From assembly GCA_964344305.1 (NCBI GenBank), contig CAYFMT010000004.1:98598-162597 (forward strand): a DNA stretch of 64,000 nucleotides. Reading direction: 5' to 3'. Positions 1 through 8,530 of this stretch are shown in pieces. Position numbers and translations under genes: made by a program. Numbering within the stretch: position 1 is the stretch's first letter; each line of letters begins with the position of its first letter. Origin of the DNA: JABMOV01 sp964344305. Lineage in GTDB: Bacteria; Fidelibacterota; Marinisomatia; Marinisomatales; JABMOV01. The notes beneath the pieces are model-generated. The model was given only the letters and a program-made list of their open reading frames with translations, made no database searches and was not told the DNA's origin.

Positions 1-2
1 GA

Positions 3-812
3 ATCAATCGTGGTATTCTTGGCCCTGAAGGATGCATTGACTGGGAGCACTATTATTATCCGGTGAACAATGTAACAGGGAATTTTGTGGTTGGACTCGC
101 AAAGCAGGAATGGAATGGCACTCGAAAGATCTGGGCTGCCTGTCTCAATGCTGATGATCCGACAGAGGACAGGGGACTCGCCTGGACAGACAATGATGGA
201 TTGACATGGAATCGGGCACTTATTGGTGAGCGTGTGTACAATATTTCGGCACTGGATTCCGTGGTCCTGGCTTCAACTGACAATGGGGTGTGGAAGTCGG
301 AAGACGGCTTTACCTGGGCACTTTTTGAACCGGCAAAGGATGCCACTCCACTTCAGTCTGATGAAATCATCAGTGATCAGGTCTATGCCGCGGTCGTGGA
401 TACGCGGAGTTATTATATCAACCCATCCATATGGATCGGGACACGTGATGGTCTGGCTCGATCATTGGATCTCGATGGAAGTGCGTGGAAGATATTCCGG
501 GCAGAATACGATGAAGATGAGGTCTATGCCTATCCTAATCCCTTTGCCCCCAGTTCCCACAACACACTTGACGGAGATGGATACGTGCGTTTCCACACGG
601 ATGTAAACGTGTCATTCGTTATCAAAATGACCATCTACAATTTTGCCATGGAGCGAGTGTATTACGAAGAATATGACAGGCGAACAGATGGCGGTGCCCT
701 TAAATGGAACGGACGGGATAAAAAAGGACGTCTCGTGGACAATGGGACCTATTTCATCAGGCTGGATTATGACACAAAAACCGAGTGGTTAAAACTCATT
801 GTGATTCAATGA
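3..812 (+). CDS. secreted protein with T9SS-type C-terminal domain (5' truncated)
   Basis: The reading frame is open to the left edge, so the gene begins outside the window; 269 residues are visible. The first part (WTDNDGLTWN, STDNGVWKSEDGFTW) has repeated short motifs of the sort seen in BNR/sortilin-type beta-propellers, which suggests a propeller. From about residue 175 comes a YPNPF motif followed by a FlgD/Ig-like fold with a WNGRD...NGTYFIRL signature and the end IVIQ. This is the C-terminal module that FCB-group bacteria use for type IX secretion or surface anchoring. The gene overlaps the next one by ATGA, so the two are probably co-transcribed. Substrate or role is unknown. An internal GTG at 63 could be read as a start, but the coding frame clearly continues upstream of it. 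Confidence 0.8.
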   Translation: MNRGILGPEGCIDWEHYYYPVNNVTGNFVVGLAKQEWNGTRKIWAACLNADDPTEDRGLAWTDNDGLTWNRALIGERVYNISALDSVVLASTDNGVWKSEDGFTWALFEPAKDATPLQSDEIISDQVYAAVVDTRSYYINPSIWIGTRDGLARSLDLDGSAWKIFRAEYDEDEVYAYPNPFAPSSHNTLDGDGYVRFHTDVNVSFVIKMTIYNFAMERVYYEEYDRRTDGGALKWNGRDKKGRLVDNGTYFIRLDYDTKTEWLKLIVIQ

Positions 813-1738
813 AGAAATCTTTTCTATTAGCAACAATTTTAACTGGTGGGCTATTTGCAACGGATTACGCTGGGTATACAGGGTCTTTCCTACGGATGGG
901 AACCACTGCCCGATCCATCGCCATGGGTTCGGCTTTTACAGCAGCCATCGATGATGGGTTTGCCGCCTATCACAATCCAGCAGGGGCTGCATTTGTCACA
1001 ACACCGCGATTTTCCGTAAATCACCATATTTTACCTCTGGACAGAAGATTGTCTGCTACAGGATTTGCCATGAAGCTGCCACCAACCGCCGGTATCAGTC
1101 TGGCGGTAATCCAGGCTGCCACCACAGGAATTGATGGGCGGTCCCAGTCTGGGCAGCATACCGAAACACTGTCCACCAGTGAGTTGGCTGCCTTTATCGG
1201 GTTTGCCCAACAGATTAAACCATGGTTTTCCTTTGGGATCAATATCAAAGTCCTGTATCATTATTTGCCTGTAAATGAGGAGAAAATCCGAGGGAATGGC
1301 AGCGGGTTCGACATCGGATTCCATTTCAAACTTCCCAGGGAAAGATCCATAGGATTGGTGATTCAGGATTTGAATTCCGGATATCACTGGGATACGAGTC
1401 AAATCCTGGAAAAAGGAAGCAGTGACAATGTAGATAAATTTCCAGTCATGGTTCGGTTGGGTATGGCATCGCCAATACGTTCTCTAAAATTTGTATCTGA
1501 CTTTGGTGTGGTCCTTGATGGCGTTGAATACATTGCGCCACTGTACAGAGCAGGAATTGAATACCCGTATCAAGATCATTATTTCCTGAGGGCAGGATTC
1601 GGAAACAACCGCATATCCTTCGGGACAGGTATGAAATACAGATTCCGTAATCCGGATGATGCATCTATTGATTACAGTGTTGCTATCGATGCCGCATCAG
1701 GTTTGAACCATATTTTCTCTTTTGCCTATCTTTTTTAA
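809..1738 (+). CDS. PorV/PorQ-family outer membrane barrel protein
   Basis: A protein of 309 residues with a cleavable signal peptide (MKKSFLLATILTGGLFA). It then has the family's typical N-terminal segment: a run on being RMGTTARSIAMGSAF, followed by a conserved AAYHNPAG. Such proteins are FadL-like beta-barrels. PorV is an outer-membrane partner of the type IX secretion system and PorQ relatives have less defined roles. The start at 809 gives the signal peptide and an ATGA overlap with the upstream gene; a GTG 24 bases earlier would add non-signal residues. The adjacent CTD protein is a plausible partner. Which PorV/PorQ subfamily it belongs to cannot be settled by eye. Confidence 0.75.
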   Translation: MKKSFLLATILTGGLFATDYAGYTGSFLRMGTTARSIAMGSAFTAAIDDGFAAYHNPAGAAFVTTPRFSVNHHILPLDRRLSATGFAMKLPPTAGISLAVIQAATTGIDGRSQSGQHTETLSTSELAAFIGFAQQIKPWFSFGINIKVLYHYLPVNEEKIRGNGSGFDIGFHFKLPRERSIGLVIQDLNSGYHWDTSQILEKGSSDNVDKFPVMVRLGMASPIRSLKFVSDFGVVLDGVEYIAPLYRAGIEYPYQDHYFLRAGFGNNRISFGTGMKYRFRNPDDASIDYSVAIDAASGLNHIFSFAYLF

Positions 1739-1739
1739 T

Positions 1740-2606
1740 ATGCGAATCATACTCATTATTCATCTAATCATGTCCATGACCTATGCCGTAGGCGCGGGAT
1801 TTCTGGGCATTCCATACACCGCTGAATTGCTATCCCGTGGAGATCATCCTGTATCGGCTACCATTTCCAGCGTGAACCCTGCCGGTTTGAGATTTTCACC
1901 TTTCCCCTCTATCCATGCCAGTTATGGTAACTGGCTTGCAGACTCGAAACACATGACCGTTTTGTACTCTAGACAACGATTTGGTGGCGAACTGGTTGTG
2001 AAAGGTCGTTATGTTGGAATCGACGATCTAGAGTACCGAAATGAAACTCCCACGGATGATCCACAGGCATTGTTTTCAAGTTACAGTGCCGCCATTGAAT
2101 GGCAATATGCGCGAAAAATATCTTCGAAACTAACGGTTGGGGTTGGAGGAAAATTCACATCCATGTCACTGTATACAGCTTCGACCAGAGGATTGGCCTT
2201 CGATGCTGGCGTTGTTTATTCTCTGTCCAATGATACTGAACTTGGACTGGCTATCCTCAATCTTGGCACCATGAGCGGATGGGGACAAACAGAACCATCT
2301 TACCCTGTTAGAGTAACAGCAGGTGGATCAGCAGTTTTCCGCTCCATGCCATTATCGCCACGACTATTGATTTCCATGGAATCCAACTCCCATGTCGACG
2401 GTCTGATCATGAATGCAGGAAGCGAGCTTCACTGGAACCAATTGGTGTTTCGACTGGGGTCAAAAGCATCAACATCGGTGTTTTCAACTTCCGGTGGTGT
2501 GGGGATTCAAATGGGTATATATACGGTAAATTATGGATTCCAGGTTGGGTCCCAGAATCTTGGTATGCCCCATGTAATTGATGTCTCTATTCGTCTTCCG
2601 TCATGA
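1740..2606 (+). CDS. second PorV/PorQ-like outer membrane protein
   Basis: A protein of 288 residues starting two bases after the preceding stop codon. The N-terminus is a hydrophobic signal (MRIILIIHLIMSMTYAVGA). It continues with LLSRGDHPVSATISSVNPAGL, the divergent equivalent of the PorV/PorQ 'S.G.A... NPAG' start, and alternating polar and hydrophobic stretches that suit beta strands. It ends ...IDVSIRLPS. Tandem arrangement with another barrel of the same type suggests duplication or a paired function. The next gene overlaps it by ATGA. Function is inferred from the fold only. Confidence 0.6.
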   Translation: MRIILIIHLIMSMTYAVGAGFLGIPYTAELLSRGDHPVSATISSVNPAGLRFSPFPSIHASYGNWLADSKHMTVLYSRQRFGGELVVKGRYVGIDDLEYRNETPTDDPQALFSSYSAAIEWQYARKISSKLTVGVGGKFTSMSLYTASTRGLAFDAGVVYSLSNDTELGLAILNLGTMSGWGQTEPSYPVRVTAGGSAVFRSMPLSPRLLISMESNSHVDGLIMNAGSELHWNQLVFRLGSKASTSVFSTSGGVGIQMGIYTVNYGFQVGSQNLGMPHVIDVSIRLPS

Positions 2607-3427
2607 AGAATCGGCTTTCTATCATTTTGAATATTGTTCTGGCCGGCGCTGTCATTGTGCTGGCATTTTTGCTTTTACAAAAAGATACACCTACTCCTGT
2701 CATTGAAGAATCGTTTGAAGATGTGTCTGGGGAAATCTCTGCAGAGACAACCCGGGAGATGACAAAGGGGACCATCGTTTTTATCATTGATGATTTTGGT
2801 TACCGAAACGATGAAATATCCGATGGATTTCTTGATCTGGATGTTCCCATAACCTGCGCAATAATACCAGGGCATCGGAACAGCGGACCCTTTGCAAAAA
2901 AAGCAGTTGAATCAGGAAAGGAAGTCATTATCCATATGCCTATGGAATCCCATTCCGATCCTGCCGGTGAAGACGATTATATTCTGAGAACGTCCATGAC
3001 CAGTGCTGAAGTGGAGAATAGAATTCGTCTGGCTTATGAGGATATCCCGGAAGCCATAGGGATGAACAACCATCAGGGGTCCAAAGCCACGGAAGATGGA
3101 CGTATCATGCGTGTTCTGGGGTTAACATTGAAAGAACTTGGAAAATTTTTTGTGGATAGCCGAACAACAGCCAGTTCTCTTGGAGAACAAACCATGACGG
3201 ACCTTGGTGTAAAAACACGTAGACGAAATGTGTTCCTGGATAATGAATTTGATCCTGCACTCATTCGAGAGCAATTGGATGAACTGGTGGAGAAATCCGA
3301 TCGATGGGGAGTGGCCGTTGGAATCGGACATGCAAAAGAAGCCACGCTGAATGTTCTCCAAGCCGAAATTCCCAGGTTGAAAGAGGCAGGATATCAATTT
3401 GAATTTGCTTCCAGCGTAGTTCGCTAA
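2603..3427 (+). CDS. divergent polysaccharide deacetylase family protein (YibQ-like)
   Basis: A protein of 274 residues with one N-terminal membrane anchor (residues about 5-27) and a periplasmic domain. Visible motifs are VFIIDDFGYR, AIIPGHRNS, EVIIHMPMES, GMNNHQGSKAT, FFVDSRTT and GIGHA. These match the 'divergent polysaccharide deacetylase' family (DUF610/YibQ), a NodB-like barrel with Asp and His metal-binding positions. The natural substrate in this family is not well established. The gene shares an ATGA overlap with the barrel gene upstream, so it probably belongs to the same envelope operon. Confidence 0.85.
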   Translation: MKNRLSIILNIVLAGAVIVLAFLLLQKDTPTPVIEESFEDVSGEISAETTREMTKGTIVFIIDDFGYRNDEISDGFLDLDVPITCAIIPGHRNSGPFAKKAVESGKEVIIHMPMESHSDPAGEDDYILRTSMTSAEVENRIRLAYEDIPEAIGMNNHQGSKATEDGRIMRVLGLTLKELGKFFVDSRTTASSLGEQTMTDLGVKTRRRNVFLDNEFDPALIREQLDELVEKSDRWGVAVGIGHAKEATLNVLQAEIPRLKEAGYQFEFASSVVR

Positions 3428-3441
3428 ATATTGAGCTATTG

Positions 3442-4419
3442 ATGCCGATTCAATGCAGGGTTACGCGGAATAATTTAACCGAGAGTATACATGTAATTTA
3501 CGCCGTGGTTGTGGATAGTAATGGAGAGCCGGTATACATATCCGGAGACCCGCACTACCTGACCTGCATCCGATCTGCATTGAAACCCTTTCAGGCTGCA
3601 ACGGCAGTGACACATGGGGCGGTAGATGCGGCCGGGTTTTCTCCCGAAGAACTGGCCCTAATGTGCGCGTCCCACAATGGTGAGGATGTTCACGTAAAAA
3701 CAGCCATATCAATGATCCAGAAACTGGGATTGGATGAACATCACTTAGAGTGTGGTTTTCACCCGCCCTATCATCGAGAAAGCCGTTTTCACCTGATTCG
3801 GGAGGAAAATACACCAACTCCATTTCACAATAATTGCAGCGGAAAGCACGCCGGAATGCTGTCGCTGGCTAAAAAACTGGGTGTAACTTCCAGAGGATAT
3901 ACTAAAAGGGATCATCCTGTCCAGGAAGCCATATTCAATTTGATATCCAATTACACGCACCTGGAGGAAATTCCATATGCCGTGGATGGCTGCAGTGCCC
4001 CAACACCTTTCTTTAGCCTTTTGACGATTGCAAACCTGTTTCGAGATTTAGCGAACCGCGATGATGCACTTATGGATCGCATTTACTCTACCATGACAGC
4101 ACATCCATATCTTTTGGCAGGAGTAAAACGGTTTGATACAGATTTCAATCAGGAAATGCGTGGACGTGCCGTTACCAAAATTGGCGGGGAAGCCATTCGT
4201 GGTGTTGGAATTCGCACCAGGGGTGGTTCATCCTTTGGAGTGGCACTAAAAGTCCTGGATGGAAATACACGTCCATTGTCAATGGCCACTGTGCACCTGT
4301 TAAGAAAACTTGACCTGTTGGAAGATGCGGAATGGGATCGGCTATCACAATATCATTCAGTTGAATTGTTGAATCATCGACAGATTCACTACGGGAATGT
4401 AGAAATATATATAGATTGA
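3442..4419 (+). CDS. L-asparaginase II family protein
   Basis: A protein of 325 residues matching the asparaginase II family (the thermolabile rhizobial AnsA type), which hydrolyses L-asparagine to aspartate and ammonia and is unrelated to the bacterial type I/II AnsA/AnsB fold. Diagnostic stretches are SALKPFQA, MCASHNGE, NNCSGKHAGML, VDGCSAPTPFFSL and the Cys/Lys/Ser-rich surroundings. The ATG at 3442 is preferred over a TTG one codon earlier. It has no signal peptide, so it acts in the cytoplasm. It lies 14 bases after the deacetylase gene. No regulatory site is evident. Confidence 0.85.
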   Translation: MPIQCRVTRNNLTESIHVIYAVVVDSNGEPVYISGDPHYLTCIRSALKPFQAATAVTHGAVDAAGFSPEELALMCASHNGEDVHVKTAISMIQKLGLDEHHLECGFHPPYHRESRFHLIREENTPTPFHNNCSGKHAGMLSLAKKLGVTSRGYTKRDHPVQEAIFNLISNYTHLEEIPYAVDGCSAPTPFFSLLTIANLFRDLANRDDALMDRIYSTMTAHPYLLAGVKRFDTDFNQEMRGRAVTKIGGEAIRGVGIRTRGGSSFGVALKVLDGNTRPLSMATVHLLRKLDLLEDAEWDRLSQYHSVELLNHRQIHYGNVEIYID

Positions 4420-4492
4420 TCTTCATCAACCAGCCTGCAGGATAATATTCCCTATATTTCCCCGTTCAAGACATAGCCATTAGAAACACTTC

Positions 4493-6202
4493 ATGAAAAA
4501 TACTATAATGATTTTTGCCATACTCTCAGTTTGTATGGCGTCCACACAGCGCATCATGACCTACAATGTATTGAATTACAGCGGGAATAATACAAGCAAG
4601 GAAACGGCACTTCGCATCGTGATTGGTGAAAGCAATCCTGATATTATTGTGGTGCAGGAATTAAATGATCAGGCCGGGTTCTCGGATTTCCTGTCAGATG
4701 TATTAAACCATGAAACAGCCAACCTATATTCAAGTGCAGATTTCATTGATCAAAATGAATCCAATATTGATATTGCGCTTTATTATAAAACTGATCTGTA
4801 CTCATTTGTATCCACCACAAGGATAAATACAACCAACACATGGGGACGGCGAGATGTGATGGAATTTGTGTTGATCCACGATGCATCCGGTGTGGAATTC
4901 AATGTCTATGGGTGCCATTTGAAGGCAGGGACAGACAGCGCCGATGAAAATGAACGAACATCAGAAGCCACAGCCCTTCGCAATTATCTGAACACGCTGA
5001 ACCCCGACACCCCGTTTATTGTCTCAGGTGATTTCAATATCTATAATAGCGGGGAAGGAGCGTTTCAAGTCCTCACCGAATCCCAGGATGACAACGATGG
5101 TCAATCCTTTGATCCCATTAATAGAATTGGGTACTGGCACAATAATTCAGCCTATGCCGATGTCCATACCCAATCACCTAGAGGTGGAAGTTATGGCGGC
5201 ATGGATGACCGTTTTGACTGGCTTTTTGTTTCCCAGAGTATTCTTTCAGACAATGACTTGAATTACATTACCGGTTCCTATACAGCCTATGGAAATGATG
5301 GAGATCATTTTAACCAGGCCATTAATGCAGGATCCAATTCTGCCGTTTCAATGACAGTGGCAAATGCCTTGGTGGACGCCTCGGATCATCTCCCGGTTTT
5401 CATGGATGTCGAATTCGATGATATCGTTCTTTCTGACTCAAAAATCGTTATTTCAGAAATCATACCCAATCCCAGTCAGGTCAGTGATTCATTTGGAGAA
5501 TGGGTGGAATTATATAATAATGATTCCATTACATACAATTTGCAGAATTGGGTTATCAGGGATTTGGATAGCGATTACCATGTTATTGAATCATCGCTGA
5601 CTCTATCTCCCGGCGAGTATGTTGTGATTGGAAGAAACAGTGATGCCGGTCTAAATGGGGGTGTGGATGTGGATTATGCAGCATCAGGATTCCTTCTTTC
5701 CAATACAGAGGATGAAGTTGTTTTGTACAATGATATGGGGAATCTTGTAGACGAAGTAGTGTACTCCAATGCATTTCCGTTCGGGAATGGTACTTCAATG
5801 TACATTATGGATATGGGTACAGATAACAATAATGCCGATAACTGGTATGAGTCCACATTGCCATATGGAGACGGTGATTATGGGACACCTGGTTATGCCT
5901 GGGATGATTCCCTTTCAGTCACCGCACCAGAAGTCATTCCAGTATCCTTCACTCTCGGGGAACCCTATCCCAACCCATTCAACGCGCGAATTCAGATACC
6001 TTTTGAGATTAGTAGAATTGGGTCTCACTCAATAAAAATTTATTCCATAGATGGTACAGAAGTGGAATCATTTATACTCAATCGGACTCAAGGTAATAAA
6101 ACCATCACTTGGAATGCAGAAAATATGGCATCCGGTGTTTACCTGATTCAATTGTCAAGCGAGTACCAATCCCTGGTGAAAAAAATCGTTTTAATGAAGT
6201 AG
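4493..6202 (+). CDS. secreted endonuclease/exonuclease/phosphatase-fold protein with lamin-tail domain and T9SS sorting domain
   Basis: A protein of 569 residues. After a signal peptide (ending near CMAST) comes an EEP (DNase I-like) domain over about residues 18-305. It has the expected order of catalytic motifs: TYNVLNYS, VVQELND, GCHLKAG, SGDFNIY, DDRFDWLF and ASDHLPVF. A lamin-tail domain follows at about 315-460 (IVISEIIPNP... GEWVELYN). The end is a T9SS-type sorting domain (YPNPFNARIQIPF ... MASGVYLIQL ... KKIVLMK). Family knowledge suggests extracellular nuclease or phosphodiesterase activity; the substrate is not provable here. A GATAAT hexamer at 4441-4446 could be part of its promoter, but the spacing to a TTGATC (4416-4421) is long. 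Confidence 0.85.
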   Translation: MKNTIMIFAILSVCMASTQRIMTYNVLNYSGNNTSKETALRIVIGESNPDIIVVQELNDQAGFSDFLSDVLNHETANLYSSADFIDQNESNIDIALYYKTDLYSFVSTTRINTTNTWGRRDVMEFVLIHDASGVEFNVYGCHLKAGTDSADENERTSEATALRNYLNTLNPDTPFIVSGDFNIYNSGEGAFQVLTESQDDNDGQSFDPINRIGYWHNNSAYADVHTQSPRGGSYGGMDDRFDWLFVSQSILSDNDLNYITGSYTAYGNDGDHFNQAINAGSNSAVSMTVANALVDASDHLPVFMDVEFDDIVLSDSKIVISEIIPNPSQVSDSFGEWVELYNNDSITYNLQNWVIRDLDSDYHVIESSLTLSPGEYVVIGRNSDAGLNGGVDVDYAASGFLLSNTEDEVVLYNDMGNLVDEVVYSNAFPFGNGTSMYIMDMGTDNNNADNWYESTLPYGDGDYGTPGYAWDDSLSVTAPEVIPVSFTLGEPYPNPFNARIQIPFEISRIGSHSIKIYSIDGTEVESFILNRTQGNKTITWNAENMASGVYLIQLSSEYQSLVKKIVLMK

Positions 6203-6243
6203 AAAACCTGCTTTGTTTGGATTCCATTAGACAATGCATTTCG

Positions 6244-6272
6244 TTGGATTCAACACCTGTTAGATGTAATTT
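6244..6272 (+). promoter_or_regulatory. possible promoter of the 6333 gene
   Basis: TTGGAT at 6244-6249 and TAATTT at 6267-6272 are separated by 17 bases, in the only gap (130 bases) before the surface-protein operon. Matches to consensus are partial. Confidence 0.25.
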
Positions 6273-6332
6273 GGTAACCTCTTTTCCATAAAATCTGATG
6301 TATCAAAACCCATTGGATTTTTTTTCAGATTA

Positions 6333-8510
6333 ATGAAAAACAGCTATCGATATATATCATTGTTTCACGGGCTAATTGTCTGTCTTCTATTGGGGGTATT
6401 GACTGCACAACCACGCAGGGATGTTTCTCCCCGTGTAATGAATAATAATGATGTTTATCACCTGTACACATCCGTCGGGCAGATTGGATTAACGGTAACA
6501 AATTTTGGTGTGCTTGGTAACGGCTGGAACAAAATTAATGGACGGATTCATCCTTCCTGTGCCTACAAGCAGCATTCCCAGATCCTCAGGGAGAATATTG
6601 AGCATTTTTCCTTTGCCGGGTTGTGGATTGGTGGCATTGTAAATGGTGAAAAAAGGGTATCTACTGCCATCGTCGATGGTGTATTTGAATCAGGTCAGGA
6701 GGGGTTTGAATTCTTCTCAAAACCGGAGGTACGAATTCGCTCCTCCATTTCATCTACCTCGCAGGACTCCATGGCACAGTACTATTCCCCACATGCTGTA
6801 TCCCATCAGGATTTCCTTATGAATTTCAAAGACTATGGTGCAACGCCCGATGATGATATTGGTATCCCAAACCATACTCCACTTGGGATAGATGTACACC
6901 TCGAATCATATGCATGGAATTTCTCTTTCGCCGATGCTTTCGTTATTCTGAATTATGAAATTGTGAATTCATCCAATGATACCATAAAGGATTTGTTTGC
7001 CGGGATATGGACCGATGCATCCATTGGAAACATGAACTACACGAGTATTTATGAACCGGGTGGGGGATTTACATGGTATGATAACCTGGATGGATTTGAT
7101 GAATCCATGGATGAATCAGGGTTTGCTAGGGATATTGGTTATCAATACGATGCTGATGGAGACGATGGCTGGTCGGAATCCTATCTGGGTATTGCCTGCC
7201 TTGGTGGTACAGTACCCAGGGAATATTTCGACTCGTACTATCACCAGTGGGTTTGGACTAACTCCAACAACTCAGATTATCCAGCTCACTCCATGCCTCT
7301 CAGGGATGATGAGCGATACGAGAAAATGAAAACATCAGTCCCTAAAAACCCAAATGGTATTAATCCGCCATATGGACCCGAAGGATATCCCGCGACGCCA
7401 AACAGCTGGTTGTTTATGCTGTCAGCCGGTCCTTTAGGGTCCATGCCGAATTCACCGGATTCATTACATTGGGCTTTGCCTCCGGGTGACACATGTCATG
7501 TTGTGTTTACTACAGTTGCAGGACTCTGGGCGGCACCAACGGCTAATTCTCCAGCCAGAAGGGAAAACCTGCACATCAACAAGGATTGGGCACAGAAGGC
7601 CTACGATGGTGAGGATAAAAACAGGGACAATATTCTAAATGATGATGAAGATATCAATCAGAATGGTATTCTGGACAGGTACATCCTGCCGGAACCACCT
7701 CCCGTCCCGAATATGACCGTAAAAGTAGAAGACCAATCCGTTACATTATTCTGGCAGAAAAATGCCGAGACTTTTATAGACCCCATCAGTCATGAAATGG
7801 ATTTTGAGGGCTACCGTGTCTATGGGGCACGGAAGACAAACAATGGTTCGGAACAGGAGTTTACCCTCCTTGGTGAATTTGACAAACAGGGAAACAGCAT
7901 AGGGTACAATACTGGATTTGATGTGGTCCAAATTATGAATGATGATGGGGAGCCAGACAGCCTGTTTATAGATGGGAATTATTACCATTACCGTTTCGCA
8001 AATTCCGGTGTACAGAATGGATGGCTGAATTATTATGCTGTGACAGCCTTTGATAGAGGTGATCCAGGATCCAATCTGGCCAGTCTTGAAAGCAATATTA
8101 TTTCCAATAGAAAATACGTTTATCCGGGGCAGGTTTCTCCATCGGACACTACTGGCTGGACAGGGTTTCCAACGGTATACCCCAACCCATTCAGGGGACA
8201 GGCTGCATGGGACGGATATGGCAACAGGGAACAAATGATCTGGTTCCAGAATCTTCCATCCACGGCAGAAATACGCATTTTTACACTGGCCGGAGATTTG
8301 GTGAAAACCTTGCATCATGATGAGAAGTACCAGGGCAGGGATATTAGAAATATTGACCACACGAAAAACCCTGTCATGAGTGGTGGTGAGCATGCCTGGG
8401 ATCTGATCACTGAATATGACCAGGCTGCAGCCAGCGGTCTCTATCTTTTTACTGTCGAAGACTTGAATACGAATAAGATTAAGGAAGGCAAATTCCTTAT
8501 CATTAAATAA
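6333..8510 (+). CDS. large secreted surface protein with T9SS-type C-terminal domain
   Basis: A protein of 725 residues with an N-terminal signal (LIVCLLLGVLTAQ). The central region (about 60-460) has the FAGLWIGGIVNGEKRVSTA, YEIVNSSNDTIKDLFAGIWTD and SAGPLGSMPNS motifs found in large uncharacterised FCB surface proteins. About 470-600 resembles a fibronectin-III-like module (PEPPPVPNMTVKVEDQSVTLFW). A Ca-binding-like DGEDKNRDNILNDDEDINQNG stretch, similar to dockerin/thrombospondin-type loops, sits before it. The end has a YPNPF motif and the WDL... ASGLYLFTVED sorting module. It is followed 20 bases later by the haem/OB protein gene with a good ribosome site, so they are probably co-expressed. 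Function is unknown. Confidence 0.8.
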   Translation: MKNSYRYISLFHGLIVCLLLGVLTAQPRRDVSPRVMNNNDVYHLYTSVGQIGLTVTNFGVLGNGWNKINGRIHPSCAYKQHSQILRENIEHFSFAGLWIGGIVNGEKRVSTAIVDGVFESGQEGFEFFSKPEVRIRSSISSTSQDSMAQYYSPHAVSHQDFLMNFKDYGATPDDDIGIPNHTPLGIDVHLESYAWNFSFADAFVILNYEIVNSSNDTIKDLFAGIWTDASIGNMNYTSIYEPGGGFTWYDNLDGFDESMDESGFARDIGYQYDADGDDGWSESYLGIACLGGTVPREYFDSYYHQWVWTNSNNSDYPAHSMPLRDDERYEKMKTSVPKNPNGINPPYGPEGYPATPNSWLFMLSAGPLGSMPNSPDSLHWALPPGDTCHVVFTTVAGLWAAPTANSPARRENLHINKDWAQKAYDGEDKNRDNILNDDEDINQNGILDRYILPEPPPVPNMTVKVEDQSVTLFWQKNAETFIDPISHEMDFEGYRVYGARKTNNGSEQEFTLLGEFDKQGNSIGYNTGFDVVQIMNDDGEPDSLFIDGNYYHYRFANSGVQNGWLNYYAVTAFDRGDPGSNLASLESNIISNRKYVYPGQVSPSDTTGWTGFPTVYPNPFRGQAAWDGYGNREQMIWFQNLPSTAEIRIFTLAGDLVKTLHHDEKYQGRDIRNIDHTKNPVMSGGEHAWDLITEYDQAAASGLYLFTVEDLNTNKIKEGKFLIIK

Positions 8511-8530
8511 TAGGTTAACAAGGAGTCAAA

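Noticed and set aside
7746..8393. A 215-codon frame on the minus strand within the surface-protein gene
   Set aside because: Antisense to a clear coding frame, no motif.
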